A stretch of 64,000 nt of DNA from assembly GCF_003063645.1 (NCBI RefSeq), contig NZ_NESJ01000005.1:222130-286129 (forward strand), read 5' to 3'. Position numbers and translations under genes: made by a program. The notes beneath the pieces are model-generated. The model was not told the origin of the DNA. It did no database searches and saw only the letters and a list, made by a program, of their open reading frames with translations. The stretch is from Limnohabitans sp. 2KL-51 (GTDB lineage: Bacteria; Pseudomonadota; Gammaproteobacteria; Burkholderiales; Burkholderiaceae_C). This document shows positions 1 through 8,696 of the stretch, piece by piece (within the stretch, counting starts at the first letter, position 1; each line of letters starts with the position of its first letter).

Positions 1-322
1 AGGCCAGCTTGGTGTACAGCGATCCGGCAATGTTGTGGCTGGCGGCCGCAGCCACCATCACGGTGCCATCGGCCTCGGCGCGGGCCACGTAGCCGGTGCC
101 GACGGTGCCACCTGCACCGGGTCGGTTTTCCACAATCACCGTTTGACCCAGGGCCACGCCCATTTCCTGCGACAGTGCGCGGGCCAAGGTGTCCTGCACA
201 CCACTGGAGGCAAAGGGCACCACGATTCGCACCGTTTTGGTGGATTGTGCTTGGGCCAAGCCCACGGCCGACAGCATGGCCATGCCGAGGCTGGAGGTCA
301 AAATTTCACGACGTTGAATCAT
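1..322 (-). CDS. Bug/TctC-family tripartite tricarboxylate transporter substrate-binding protein, partial (C-terminus outside window)
   Basis: The minus strand from the ATG at 320-322 reads MIQRREILTSSLGMAML followed by a signal-peptide core ending near AQAQS. The mature start is the Bug-family pattern (TVRIVVPFA, then ENRPGAGGT), and the same pattern occurs in the complete paralogue at 8697-9671. Family knowledge: periplasmic receptors that bind carboxylates or similar metabolites. About 107 residues are inside the window and the gene runs off position 1. It lies 38 nt downstream of the ArgE-like gene on the same strand, so the two may be co-transcribed. The ligand cannot be told from sequence. 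Confidence 0.9.
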   Translation of the reverse strand, partial: MIQRREILTSSLGMAMLSAVGLAQAQSTKTVRIVVPFASSGVQDTLARALSQEMGVALGQTVIVENRPGAGGTVGTGYVARAEADGTVMVAAAASHNIAGSLYTKLA

Positions 323-360
323 GTGAGTTTCCTTGAGTAGGGTTCGATCGTTTGAAAAAA

Positions 361-1581
361 TCAGGCCACGCACACCCGGTCGGCCAGGCGGCGCATGAAG
401 CGCTCGCACCAAGCCAACTGGTCCAGCGTGACCCATTCGTTGGGCTGGTGCGCCTGCGCAATGTGGCCGGGGCCGCACACGATGGTGGGCACACCGGCTT
501 GGTGAAACAGAGCAGCTTCCGTGCCAAACGACACCTTGCCCGCGCCGCTGGCCGGGTCGACTTCGGCGCAGTCAAAACACAGGTTGGCGATCTCGCTGTC
601 GGCGGCCGTGGCAAAACCGGGCAACACCGATTTGAGCTCGTGCGTGATGCCCGTGCCCGGTGCGACCGCCTGCATGGCGGGCACCAGGCTCTCACCAAAG
701 GCTTTGGCGCGGGCAAACAAATCTTCGGGCGTGTTCAGGTGGTGGTGGCGGATTTCCCAAGTTACTTCACACTGGCGGGGAATGATGTTGAGCGCCGTGC
801 CACCCGCGATCACGCCCGTGTGCACGGTGGTGTGGGGCACGTCGTAAATCGGGTCAAACGGGCCGTTTTGTACCAGCTCGCGGTGCATGCTTTTCAGGTT
901 AGCAACAAATTCGCAGGCGATCTCGACGGCGTTCACGCCCAAAGGGGTGAGTGAGGAATGCGCCTCAAAACCGTGCACCGTGGTTTTGTAAGAGTGCTTG
1001 CCTTTGTGCGCAATCACCACCTGCATGCCCGTGGGCTCGCCCACGATGCAACCCGCGGGTTTGAAGCCCTGGGCCTGCATGTCGGCAATCATGCGGCGCA
1101 CGCCGATGCAGCCCACTTCTTCGTCGTAACTGAAAGCCAGGTGGATCGGGCGCTTGAGTTTTCTTTTCAGCAACTCGGGCACCATCATCAAACAGATGGC
1201 GCCAAAACTCTTCATGTCGGTCACGCCCCGGCCGTACATCTTGTCGCCTTTGATTTCGACCTTGAACGGGTCGGTGTCCCAGGGCTGGCCGTCCACCGGC
1301 ACCACGTCGGTGTGGCCCGACAGCACCAGGCCGCCGATTTTGGTTTCGCCATCGTGTGCGGGCAGCGTGGCCCAAAGGTTGGCTTTTTGACCGCTGTCGT
1401 CATAAGTTCGGCTGCAGGCAATACCCAAGTCCTTCAGGTAAGCCTCGGTCCAGTCCAGAAGGGCCAAGTTGCTGTCGCGCGAGACGGTGGCAAAGGCGAT
1501 CCATTTTTCGATCAGGGGCAGGGCGGCCAAGTCGGTGGCCTGCACATTCGCCAGGGCTGCGCGGGAGAGAGGGGCATTCAT
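361..1581 (-). CDS. argE: Acetylornithine deacetylase (ArgE-like, M20 metallopeptidase family)
   Basis: The protein has 406 residues, the usual ArgE length. Metal-site motifs of the M20 family are clear: SGHTDVVPVDG (H90, D92), GRGVTDMKSF (D122) and DEEVGCIG (E154/E155), with the dimerisation lid domain between about 185 and 300. ArgE hydrolyses N-acetylornithine to ornithine and acetate in arginine synthesis. M20 members are easily confused, so another N-acyl amino acid amidohydrolase is possible. The Bug-type binding protein directly downstream would also fit a catabolic or scavenging role rather than the core arginine pathway. The start is the first ATG of the frame. Confidence 0.85.
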   Translation of the reverse strand: MNAPLSRAALANVQATDLAALPLIEKWIAFATVSRDSNLALLDWTEAYLKDLGIACSRTYDDSGQKANLWATLPAHDGETKIGGLVLSGHTDVVPVDGQPWDTDPFKVEIKGDKMYGRGVTDMKSFGAICLMMVPELLKRKLKRPIHLAFSYDEEVGCIGVRRMIADMQAQGFKPAGCIVGEPTGMQVVIAHKGKHSYKTTVHGFEAHSSLTPLGVNAVEIACEFVANLKSMHRELVQNGPFDPIYDVPHTTVHTGVIAGGTALNIIPRQCEVTWEIRHHHLNTPEDLFARAKAFGESLVPAMQAVAPGTGITHELKSVLPGFATAADSEIANLCFDCAEVDPASGAGKVSFGTEAALFHQAGVPTIVCGPGHIAQAHQPNEWVTLDQLAWCERFMRRLADRVCVA

Positions 1582-1711
1582 GGGGTTCCGTCCAAAGAAA
1601 TCAGGATGGGAATCATCTTACAGGTCGCCAGAACCGGCAGCGTCACCTTGCCGACAGCGCAGCCGCTTCGGCCCGCCTACAGTGGGCAGCCCATCTAACA
1701 GGAGTTTTTTC

Positions 1712-2029
1712 ATGGCCATTTATGAGCTGCGCACCTACAACGCCATCGTCGGGAAAATGTCGGAACTCACCTCGCACTACAAAAACGAGGGCTGGCCTGT
1801 GCTGTCCAAGCACCCGTCCAAACTGGTGGGTTACTTCACGGGCGATGTGGGGGCTTTGAACCAGCTGATCCACATCTGGAAGTTTGACGACGATGCCGAC
1901 CGCCGGGCTTTTTGGGCCGGGGTCTACGGCGATCCGGATTTCATGGCCTTTGCCGCCAAAATTCGGCCCCTGATTGCCGAGCAGCAAAACAAGCTCATGC
2001 TGTCCGCGCCATGGGGCCCTCAGCCTTGA
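1712..2029 (+). CDS. NIPSNAP family protein
   Basis: A small protein of 105 residues starting MAIYELRTYNAIVGKM. This matches the NIPSNAP fold (dimeric alpha-beta barrel-like), as do the WKFDD.ADRRAFWAGVYGDP segment and the short C-terminus. An AGGAG ribosome site lies 7 nt before the ATG at 1712; in-frame codons further upstream run into the divergent argE start region and have no such site. The function of bacterial NIPSNAP proteins is poorly known. It is divergent from argE and convergent with the SDR gene, whose 3' end is only 13 nt away. Confidence 0.85.
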   Translation: MAIYELRTYNAIVGKMSELTSHYKNEGWPVLSKHPSKLVGYFTGDVGALNQLIHIWKFDDDADRRAFWAGVYGDPDFMAFAAKIRPLIAEQQNKLMLSAPWGPQP

Positions 2030-2042
2030 GCCTTGGCTGGGC

Positions 2043-2762
2043 TTATTGAATCAAGTAGCCGCCGTCCACGGGCAAGACCACGCCCGTGATGAAGCGTGCC
2101 GCCGGGCTGGCCAAAAACAGCACCGGGTCGGCCACGTCTTCAGGTTGGCCCCAGCGGCCCATCGGCGTGCGGCCCACAATTTGCGCGCTGCGTGTGGCGT
2201 CGTCTTGCAAGGCTTGCGTCAAAGGCGTGGCGATCCAGCCCGGGGCCACGGCATTCACCCGGATGCCGTCGGCCGCATAGGCAATGGCCAGCGACTTGGT
2301 CAGCTGCGCCACGCCGCCCTTGCTGGCGCTGTAGCCGGGCGTGAGGCCTCCCCCAAAAAAGCTCAGCATCGAGGCTGTGTTGACGATGCAGCCTTGGCGG
2401 GCCTTCAGGCCTGCACGGGCGGCGGCGCAGGCGCGCATGGTGCCGTTCAGGTTGATGTCTACGGTTTGGGCAAACATCTCGGGATCGTGTTCAGCGTTGC
2501 GCTGGATGATGCCCGCGCAGTTGACCAGCACATCGAATTCACCAAACTCAACCAGCACGTTTTGCACACGCTCGTTTTGCCGCACATCCAGCACATGAAA
2601 GGCGACCAGGCGGTTGGCGCTCAGGGCTTGCGCTACCTCTACCTCGGCAGGCGTGGCCCCGGTGGCCGTCACGCTGGCTCCAGTGGCGGCAAAGGCCCGG
2701 GCAATGGCCGCCCCAATGCCGCTGGTGCCGCCGGTGATGAAGACTTTTTGGGCCGTGTTCAT
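2043..2762 (-). CDS. SDR-family NAD(P)-dependent oxidoreductase
   Basis: A classical short-chain dehydrogenase of 239 residues. It has the TGGTSGIG cofactor loop (10-17), the NCAG motif (81-84), and the catalytic residues S131 and YSASK (Y144, K148). The end reads VDGGYLIQ, typical of the FabG-like group. It reduces or oxidises a carbonyl/hydroxyl group; the substrate is unknown. It starts 21 nt downstream of the reductive dehalogenase gene on the same strand, so it probably shares that transcript and may act on the same substrate or on a product of dehalogenation (inference). Confidence 0.88.
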   Translation of the reverse strand: MNTAQKVFITGGTSGIGAAIARAFAATGASVTATGATPAEVEVAQALSANRLVAFHVLDVRQNERVQNVLVEFGEFDVLVNCAGIIQRNAEHDPEMFAQTVDINLNGTMRACAAARAGLKARQGCIVNTASMLSFFGGGLTPGYSASKGGVAQLTKSLAIAYAADGIRVNAVAPGWIATPLTQALQDDATRSAQIVGRTPMGRWGQPEDVADPVLFLASPAARFITGVVLPVDGGYLIQ

Positions 2763-2783
2763 GAAATTTCTCCCTTGCTGCTT

Positions 2784-5700
2784 TTAAAAATCCAGGGCGA
2801 TCACACCCCCGGAATGCTGGGCGCGTGAGCAGCACAAAATGATTTTGTGTTGCCGCTCTTTTTGGCTGAGAACAAAGTCGCGGTGCTCGATGTCATCGGA
2901 CAGCGTCGCATCGTAATGCCGGGCGCAGACGCCGCACAAACCGTCGCTGCATTTCACATCGATGGCCACGCCAGATTCAGCCAGCACCTCGGTGGCGCTG
3001 CGATCGGCAGGCACTTGCAGGCGGCGACCGGATGTTTTCAGCACCAACTCAAAGGGCTGGTTCACCCAAGCATCGGTCTCGGGCACGCTGAAGTATTCGC
3101 GGTGCAGCGCGTCTTCTGGCCAGCCATGTGCGCAGGCAGCCTCGAACACACCATCCATGAAACGCGGCGCACCGCAGGTGTAGACATGCCCACCCGCAGC
3201 GAACTCGGGCATCAGTTGCATCAGGTCGGCGCGTTGGCCTTCGTCCTTGAAGTGGTACTGCACCCGCTCGGCCCACGGCGCTTCGGTCAGGTCTTTCAAA
3301 AAGCCCGCCGTTGTTCGGCTGGCCGCGCTGTAATGAAAGTCAAACGCCTTGCCCAGCGCATGCAGGCGGTGCGCCATGGCGATCAGAGGCGTCACGCCAA
3401 TACCGCCCGCAAACAGCCAGCTGTGCGTAGCGTCTTCGTGCAGTTCAAAGTGGTTGGCGGGGCGCGTCACAAACACGCGCCGCCCCTCGCGAAACACCCG
3501 GTGCATCAGCGCTGAGCCGCCGCGCCCGCCTGACTCGGGCGGCTCGCGCAACACGCCCAGCACATATTTGCTGCGGTCGGCCGGGTCGCCCGCCAGGCTG
3601 TAGGGCCGCTGGTATTCAGGGGCGATCACCACGTCAATGTGGCCTCCCGCCTCAAACGGCGGCAGCTCGCCACCATCAGGCGCTTTGAACTCGTAACGCG
3701 CCAGGCCCTCGGTCATCTCTTCGCGCCGGTGCAACACCACCGGGAACACGGGCGGCTCGGCGGGCAGTGGCTGCGGACCGGGGGCCAAGCCGTCGGTCTG
3801 TCCTGCCTCCAATCGCGCTTGGTACTGCGCGGGCGTGAGCAAGGCTTGGTAGCGGGCAATGCCCTCTTCGCGGTTGACGGGGTAGGTCACCGGGTAAGGC
3901 GGTGGCATTTTGTCGGCCGGGTACACGGCCAGGGTCTGGTCTTCGTAGCGCAGGTCCAGGTCTTTTTGCAGGGTGCGGCGGTGCGTTTGCGCGGCCTGAA
4001 CATAGCGGCCAGAGGTTTTGTCCAGCTCGATGTCCCACCACCACTTTTTGACCGGGTTGATGCTGCCGCGCTCCAGCAGGTCATCGAGCCGGGCCAGCGC
4101 CGGTGCAGCGGCGGGCAGCTTCATGGCCACTTGCCTCCACAGGCTGTCGGCCAGCAGGCCTTCCAGGTTCCAGGGGCAGGTTTTCATGCAGCGGCCGCAC
4201 ATGCCGCCCGCCGCGTTGGTGATGCGGTAGCGGGCGCATTTTTCGGCGTCGCTTTTCCAGATTTCGTAGCCGTTGTACATCAGCTTGGGGCCTGCGGTGA
4301 TGGCCCCGGACGGGCATTCGCGGGCGCACTTGTTGCAGCTTTCGCAAAAGCTTTGCAGGCCAAAGTCGATGGGCCGGTCAGGGGCCATGGGCATGTCGGT
4401 GGTCACGCTGCCGCTTTTCAGGCGTGGGCCCAAAAACGGGTTGAGGATCACCTCGCCAATGCGGCTGACTTCGCCCAAGCCCGACAGCAGCAACAAAGGC
4501 GGCTGCAGCACATCGCCGTCCAGCACCGAATGCACCCTGGCCGAATAACCGAGCCGCCGAATCTGCTCGGCCAAAATGCCGCCCATCAGCGAAAAGCGCA
4601 AATAAGCCCGCATGCTCTGCGCCACCGAAATCCAGTCGTCGCCACTCGCGCCTTCCATGGTCTCGTGGCCTTGGTCGATCAGCAGGTTCACCGCGTTGGC
4701 GTGGTACGCCGGCATGGGGTTGCCGCCCGCGTCGTGCGAGTAATAGGCCCACTCGGGCACAGCGCACAGGCCCACCGCGTCCACCCCCAAATAGTACGAA
4801 GCCGCTTTCAAGTTGTCGGCATTGCGCTGCGGGTCTTGCGTGCTGGCGGCCACCGGGCCACGCGCCGGGCCAAACTGCAGCAACAACAGCGCTCCCAAAG
4901 CCCGGCGAGCGCAAGCGCCGATCGGGCTTTTCATCACGTAGTGCGCGTTCTTGGCGTCGTCTTGCACCGACTTGCCCAAATCGCCAAACAAGGCGCGGGC
5001 AAAAAAGTCGGCCCGTTTGGGAAAGCGCGGCACCCGGTCGTGGTCAATGAAGGTGGTGGGCGTGTCGCGGCGCTTGAGTGTTTCAAACGGGTGTGCGCCT
5101 TGGCGAAACTCGCGTTGCGCAAACGCGTCTTGGTGAAACGCGCTCTTGAATGTGCCCAACCCTAACCACCAAGCTGGGCCGTGGCTTTGCCAGCGGTTTT
5201 GTTGAGGGTCGAGCGCCTGATCGGGGGCGATGGCCAGCGTGGTGCTGACCGCGGCCAAGGCATAACGCTGGCCCACATACGGGTTCTCGCCGTCGCCCAG
5301 CGTCAAGCCGGCGGACAAAGCCAAACGGCCCAAATCCAAGTCGCTGCAGCTGGCGCTGTGGGCGCGGGCCTCGTGGCCCAGCATGCGCAAATAGCTCGAT
5401 AGCAAAACCGCCGTTTGCGCGGCCAACACGCTGGCGCGTTGCGCCTGTGTGCCCGCCAACCAGTCGCAACCGGGCTCTGCCGGTTTCGGGTCTCGCGCAA
5501 ATTCCACCAGGATCACGATGGCGTGGCCATGGTGCGCTATCGGCCCGTACACCGTGCGCGCCGAGTCCAGCACATCGGCCAGGATCATGTCCATGCCTGC
5601 CGCAAAACTGGCCGGCTGGCTTTGCGCCAACTCTTCGCCCAGCGCAGGCACGGCGGGGTTGCGGATCGGCTCGACCAGCCAGGCCGTCGCGGGCAGTGCG

Positions 5701-6002
5701 CACACGCCCATCATCGATGCGTCGAAGTAATAACCCGCTGCTTTCAGGTGCTGGGCCCGCTCGGTCGGGTCGACTGGAATCTCCCCTTCCTTGGGGTTGA
5801 CTGCGCCATCGCGCACCAAGTCGAACATCGCCATGTAACGCGCCATGGCGTGCGACAAAGATTCAGGATCAGAGTGTGCAAAGCGCAACGCCTCCATGGG
5901 GGGCAGGCCGCTGTCTTCGGGGGCGGCATGCGTTCGTCGCAGGCGCTCCAGCGGGTAAGGCCCCAAGTGCACGGGACGGTCGCGGTAAGAAAACATGCGC
6001 AT
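2784..6002 (-). CDS. Self-sufficient reductive dehalogenase: cobalamin/2x[4Fe-4S] dehalogenase fused to flavin/NAD(P)/[2Fe-2S] reductase
   Basis: A protein of 1072 residues in three parts. Residues about 80-330 and 395-530 look like two copies of the cobalamin-binding RdhA/QueG-type fold (AAGYYFDASMMGVCALP against AASYYLGVDAVGLCAVP). Only the second copy has the Tyr-Tyr of WAYYSHD (420-421). Two ferredoxin clusters follow: CESCNKCARECP (553-564) and CGRCMKTCPWN (602-612) with C589. Residues about 755-975 form a phthalate-dioxygenase-reductase-like flavin and NAD(P) module (RPYSLAG, FAGGIGVTP, YTCGAP). The C-terminus is a plant-type [2Fe-2S] domain (C1018, C1023, C1026, then C1057 or C1058). 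There is no Tat signal and no rdhB anchor nearby, unlike respiratory enzymes. This is the architecture known from Comamonas BhbA and Nitratireductor NpRdhA, cytosolic NAD(P)H-driven enzymes removing halogens from halophenols. The actual substrate is not known. Confidence 0.9.
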   Translation of the reverse strand: MRMFSYRDRPVHLGPYPLERLRRTHAAPEDSGLPPMEALRFAHSDPESLSHAMARYMAMFDLVRDGAVNPKEGEIPVDPTERAQHLKAAGYYFDASMMGVCALPATAWLVEPIRNPAVPALGEELAQSQPASFAAGMDMILADVLDSARTVYGPIAHHGHAIVILVEFARDPKPAEPGCDWLAGTQAQRASVLAAQTAVLLSSYLRMLGHEARAHSASCSDLDLGRLALSAGLTLGDGENPYVGQRYALAAVSTTLAIAPDQALDPQQNRWQSHGPAWWLGLGTFKSAFHQDAFAQREFRQGAHPFETLKRRDTPTTFIDHDRVPRFPKRADFFARALFGDLGKSVQDDAKNAHYVMKSPIGACARRALGALLLLQFGPARGPVAASTQDPQRNADNLKAASYYLGVDAVGLCAVPEWAYYSHDAGGNPMPAYHANAVNLLIDQGHETMEGASGDDWISVAQSMRAYLRFSLMGGILAEQIRRLGYSARVHSVLDGDVLQPPLLLLSGLGEVSRIGEVILNPFLGPRLKSGSVTTDMPMAPDRPIDFGLQSFCESCNKCARECPSGAITAGPKLMYNGYEIWKSDAEKCARYRITNAAGGMCGRCMKTCPWNLEGLLADSLWRQVAMKLPAAAPALARLDDLLERGSINPVKKWWWDIELDKTSGRYVQAAQTHRRTLQKDLDLRYEDQTLAVYPADKMPPPYPVTYPVNREEGIARYQALLTPAQYQARLEAGQTDGLAPGPQPLPAEPPVFPVVLHRREEMTEGLARYEFKAPDGGELPPFEAGGHIDVVIAPEYQRPYSLAGDPADRSKYVLGVLREPPESGGRGGSALMHRVFREGRRVFVTRPANHFELHEDATHSWLFAGGIGVTPLIAMAHRLHALGKAFDFHYSAASRTTAGFLKDLTEAPWAERVQYHFKDEGQRADLMQLMPEFAAGGHVYTCGAPRFMDGVFEAACAHGWPEDALHREYFSVPETDAWVNQPFELVLKTSGRRLQVPADRSATEVLAESGVAIDVKCSDGLCGVCARHYDATLSDDIEHRDFVLSQKERQHKIILCCSRAQHSGGVIALDF

Positions 6003-6032
6003 GAGCGGTACACGTGAGGTTGAGGGCGACCG

Positions 6033-6890
6033 TCAATCGCTCAGGCGTTGGCCCGTGACTTTCACGACTTCGGGCTGGAAATCGCCCATACCATAGGGCC
6101 CGACCACTTCGCCCTGCAGCGAAGCCCCTTGCACCCGGGTCTGAACAGCTTTGAGCTGCCCGTCGGCTTGTACAAAGCTGAAGTGCAGGTCAACGCCGTT
6201 CAGGCTCGCACCGAGCAGGGTTTGCGTTTGCCCGCCCAAGGTCAGGGTGCCGCCCAGTCGCTGGTGGCGCTGGGTCAATTGCAACAAAACTGGCCCTTGT
6301 GGGGCAAGGCCCTGCACCGACCATTGGCCTGCCACAGCGGTGGGTACGGTCCAGAAATAGCCCGTGTTGGTGCCTGCGCGGATCACCTGATCGGGCTCCC
6401 AGTCGCCCATGGAAAACGTGTTGGACAAAACGCGTGTGCCCGGGCGCATGGCCAAAATGGTGGGGCGCAATTGCGCGTTCAGCTCTTCCAGCAGGTACAT
6501 GGTGACCACTGTGGCTTTGGAAAAGTCTTCTTTGAAGATGTCGCCATGCACGATGCGCACCCGGTCGGCCACACCCGCACGCTGTGCGTTGCGCTGGGCC
6601 AGTGCGGCCAGGTCTTTGTTGTATTCGATGCCCCAAGCCCGCGCCCCAAACTGCCGCGCCGCCGCGATCGGGATTTTGCCGTCGCCTGCGCCCAAATCAA
6701 CGACCTCGTCATTGGGGCCGACCCGCGCTGCCGTCAGCATTTGCGTGACGAGTTCATCGCGGGTGGGCAGCCACATCACGTCCTTGCCCATCTGGCCGAG
6801 CTTGGGGGCGTAAGTTTCAGGGGGCAGGCTGCTGCAAGCTTGCAATAGCAACAGGGCCACAAGGGGCCAAAGGCGGGTGAACTTGGGCAT
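6033..6890 (-). CDS. SAM-dependent class I methyltransferase with an N-terminal lipoprotein-type signal
   Basis: From the ATG at 6890 the protein has 285 residues. It starts MPKFTRLWPLVALLLLQACSS, a lipoprotein signal with a lipobox-like LLQAC. A SAM-binding motif follows (VVDLGAGDGKIPIA) with an acidic GIEYN loop and the HGDIF motif. The C-terminal ~100 residues have a repetitive beta pattern (GQWSVQGL, GGTLTLGGQ). The frame stays open for 57 codons upstream, but that stretch has no family character and the lipoprotein start is more convincing. A methyltransferase carrying an export signal is odd because SAM is cytoplasmic. It ends 30 nt upstream of the dehalogenase gene on the same strand. 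Confidence 0.78.
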   Translation of the reverse strand: MPKFTRLWPLVALLLLQACSSLPPETYAPKLGQMGKDVMWLPTRDELVTQMLTAARVGPNDEVVDLGAGDGKIPIAAARQFGARAWGIEYNKDLAALAQRNAQRAGVADRVRIVHGDIFKEDFSKATVVTMYLLEELNAQLRPTILAMRPGTRVLSNTFSMGDWEPDQVIRAGTNTGYFWTVPTAVAGQWSVQGLAPQGPVLLQLTQRHQRLGGTLTLGGQTQTLLGASLNGVDLHFSFVQADGQLKAVQTRVQGASLQGEVVGPYGMGDFQPEVVKVTGQRLSD

Positions 6891-7172
6891 GGGCGTAACC
6901 AGACAGGGCAAGGGTGTTGTGAGATTTGGAGGGTAACCGGATTTCTGAGCAAGGGCAGCTGTGGGCGTGACAGGACCGGTTGTGTCGATCCTCACAGGCC
7001 AGACGCCAACGTCCGATAAAGCGGGATTGATCGCGAAAAGCCCATGTAACGAAAGCGACATATTGATGGGTATTCACCCAACAAGATGATGACGAGTTCA
7101 GTGCATTGATGTTTCTGCAGAATTTTGAACTGGATTCACAAACCCCATCACACACATTTTTTGGAGACCTCC

Positions 7173-8507
7173 ATGACCATCACGTTAAAGAAAAAACCGA
7201 TTTCATTCAAACCCTGTTTGCTCATGGCTGGCGCTGCTTTGTTTCTCGCGCAATCTGCTCTGGCGCAAGCCTTGCCCAAAGCTTCCCCGGAATCTGTAGG
7301 GATGTCCAAAGAAAGATTGGCGGTGTTGTCCGCCACCATGAAACAAGAGGTTGCCAGCAATCGGCTGCCTGGTGCTGTCGTGATGATTGCGCGAAATGGC
7401 AAACTGGTCTATTCGGAAGCGTTTGGCAAATCAGGCCAGGCGGGTGGTGCGGACATGAAAGAAGATTCGATTTTCAGAATCTATTCGATGACCAAACCGC
7501 TGGTATCCACCGCACTCATGATGCTGGTTGAAGACGGGAAAGTTCAACTGACAGATCCCGTCTCCAAATTTCTTCCTGCTTTCAAAAGCCCCCAAGTCAG
7601 TGTTCCATCAATCCATCCCGTATCGGGTGCCGTGACCTTCAAAATGGTGCCTGCCAACAGTGAGCCCACGATTCAGGACTTGTTGCGGCACACATCGGGT
7701 ATCGCTTATGGCGAACTCACGGCCAATACACCGGTCAAAGACGCTTACACCAAAGCCAAGGTTTTTCTTCCCAGTGTCCCGTTTGATGCGCGAGGTGTGA
7801 CACCCAATGAGATGTCGGAGGGCGTTGGTAAAGCACCCCTTGCACAACAACCCGGCACCACCTGGGAATACTCCTTGTCTGTGGACATTCAAGGGCGCGT
7901 CGTTGAAGCCGTCAGTGGCAAACGCTTGAATGACTTCATGAACGAGCGCATGTTTGGACCTCTCAAAATGAAGGACACAGGTTTTCATGTTCCTGCGGCC
8001 AATGCATCGCGTTTGGCTGAGGCGTTTGCCAAGGACCCGTTGACCGGCGCAGCCAACGTATTGATCGACGTTTCCAAAGTGCCAGGCAATGACTCGGGCG
8101 GTGCTGGCGGTGTGGGCACAGCGGGCGACTACTTGCGGTATTGCCAAGCCATGTTGAATGGCGGATCGCTGGACGGTGCCCGGATTCTGTCTCCCTCTAC
8201 CGTGCGGTTGATGACTGCCGACCACCTGGGCACTGCCATCAACACGACCACCAACCCGGGTCAACTCTTATTGGGCACCAACGGGTACACGTTTGGACTG
8301 GGTTTTCTGGTTCGATCGCAAGACGGCATTGCCCCTGTGCATGGCTCGGCGGGCGAGTTCATGTGGGCTGGATTTGCAGGGACTTTTTTCTGGGCTGAAC
8401 CCAAAGAAAAATTGTGCGCTGTCTACATGACACAGTCCCCCAGTCCATTGCGTGCCAGCTATCGCAGACTGATGAAAAATCTGGTTTCTCAAGCCATTGT
8501 CAATTGA
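7173..8507 (+). CDS. Secreted serine hydrolase, beta-lactamase (class C)/EstB-like family
   Basis: A protein of 444 residues with a signal peptide (basic MTITLKKK, hydrophobic CLLMAGAALFLAQSALA). The catalytic S-x-x-K motif is SMTK (S105, K108), and a YSL tripeptide takes the place of Y-x-N near residue 233. The fold signature of PF00144 (GAVVMIARNGKLVY; DLLRHTSG) is clear. Members are esterases, D-aminopeptidases or penicillin-binding-like hydrolases, and real beta-lactamase activity is not implied. The start is chosen at the ATG with GGAGACC 4-10 nt upstream. The gene is monocistronic: a hairpin with a T-run follows its stop. Confidence 0.9.
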   Translation: MTITLKKKPISFKPCLLMAGAALFLAQSALAQALPKASPESVGMSKERLAVLSATMKQEVASNRLPGAVVMIARNGKLVYSEAFGKSGQAGGADMKEDSIFRIYSMTKPLVSTALMMLVEDGKVQLTDPVSKFLPAFKSPQVSVPSIHPVSGAVTFKMVPANSEPTIQDLLRHTSGIAYGELTANTPVKDAYTKAKVFLPSVPFDARGVTPNEMSEGVGKAPLAQQPGTTWEYSLSVDIQGRVVEAVSGKRLNDFMNERMFGPLKMKDTGFHVPAANASRLAEAFAKDPLTGAANVLIDVSKVPGNDSGGAGGVGTAGDYLRYCQAMLNGGSLDGARILSPSTVRLMTADHLGTAINTTTNPGQLLLGTNGYTFGLGFLVRSQDGIAPVHGSAGEFMWAGFAGTFFWAEPKEKLCAVYMTQSPSPLRASYRRLMKNLVSQAIVN

Positions 8508-8510
8508 GAC

Positions 8511-8545
8511 AAGCCAAGCTCAACGGCAAGTTGGGCTTGGCTTTT
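8511..8545 (+). terminator. Intrinsic terminator after the serine hydrolase gene
   Basis: A 14-bp stem (8511-8524 with 8530-8543, one G-T mismatch) with a 5-nt loop is followed by T residues. It starts 3 nt after the stop codon at 8507, so it should end that transcript before the acid-sugar operon. Confidence 0.85.
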
Positions 8546-8696
8546 ATCGGGCGGTGCGGTACCTTCATCGACAGGACGCATGGCCCGATTCCACCGTTGG
8601 GGCGTCCACATCGGCTATGCCCCCGTGATGACCCTGATGCAAACTTGCCTCAGAATTTGTATGATGACCTGATCAATTCACATCAGGAAATACCCC

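Noticed and set aside
3639..5165. Long open frame (508 codons) on the plus strand across the dehalogenase gene
   Set aside because: It is the antisense shadow of a high-GC gene: the sequence is His/Val/Gln/Arg-rich with no motif, and the minus-strand frame has clear domains over the whole length.
7173..8507. Antibiotic-resistance beta-lactamase
   Set aside because: The family (PF00144) is broad, and the Y-x-N motif reads YSL as in esterase-like members; resistance is not supported.
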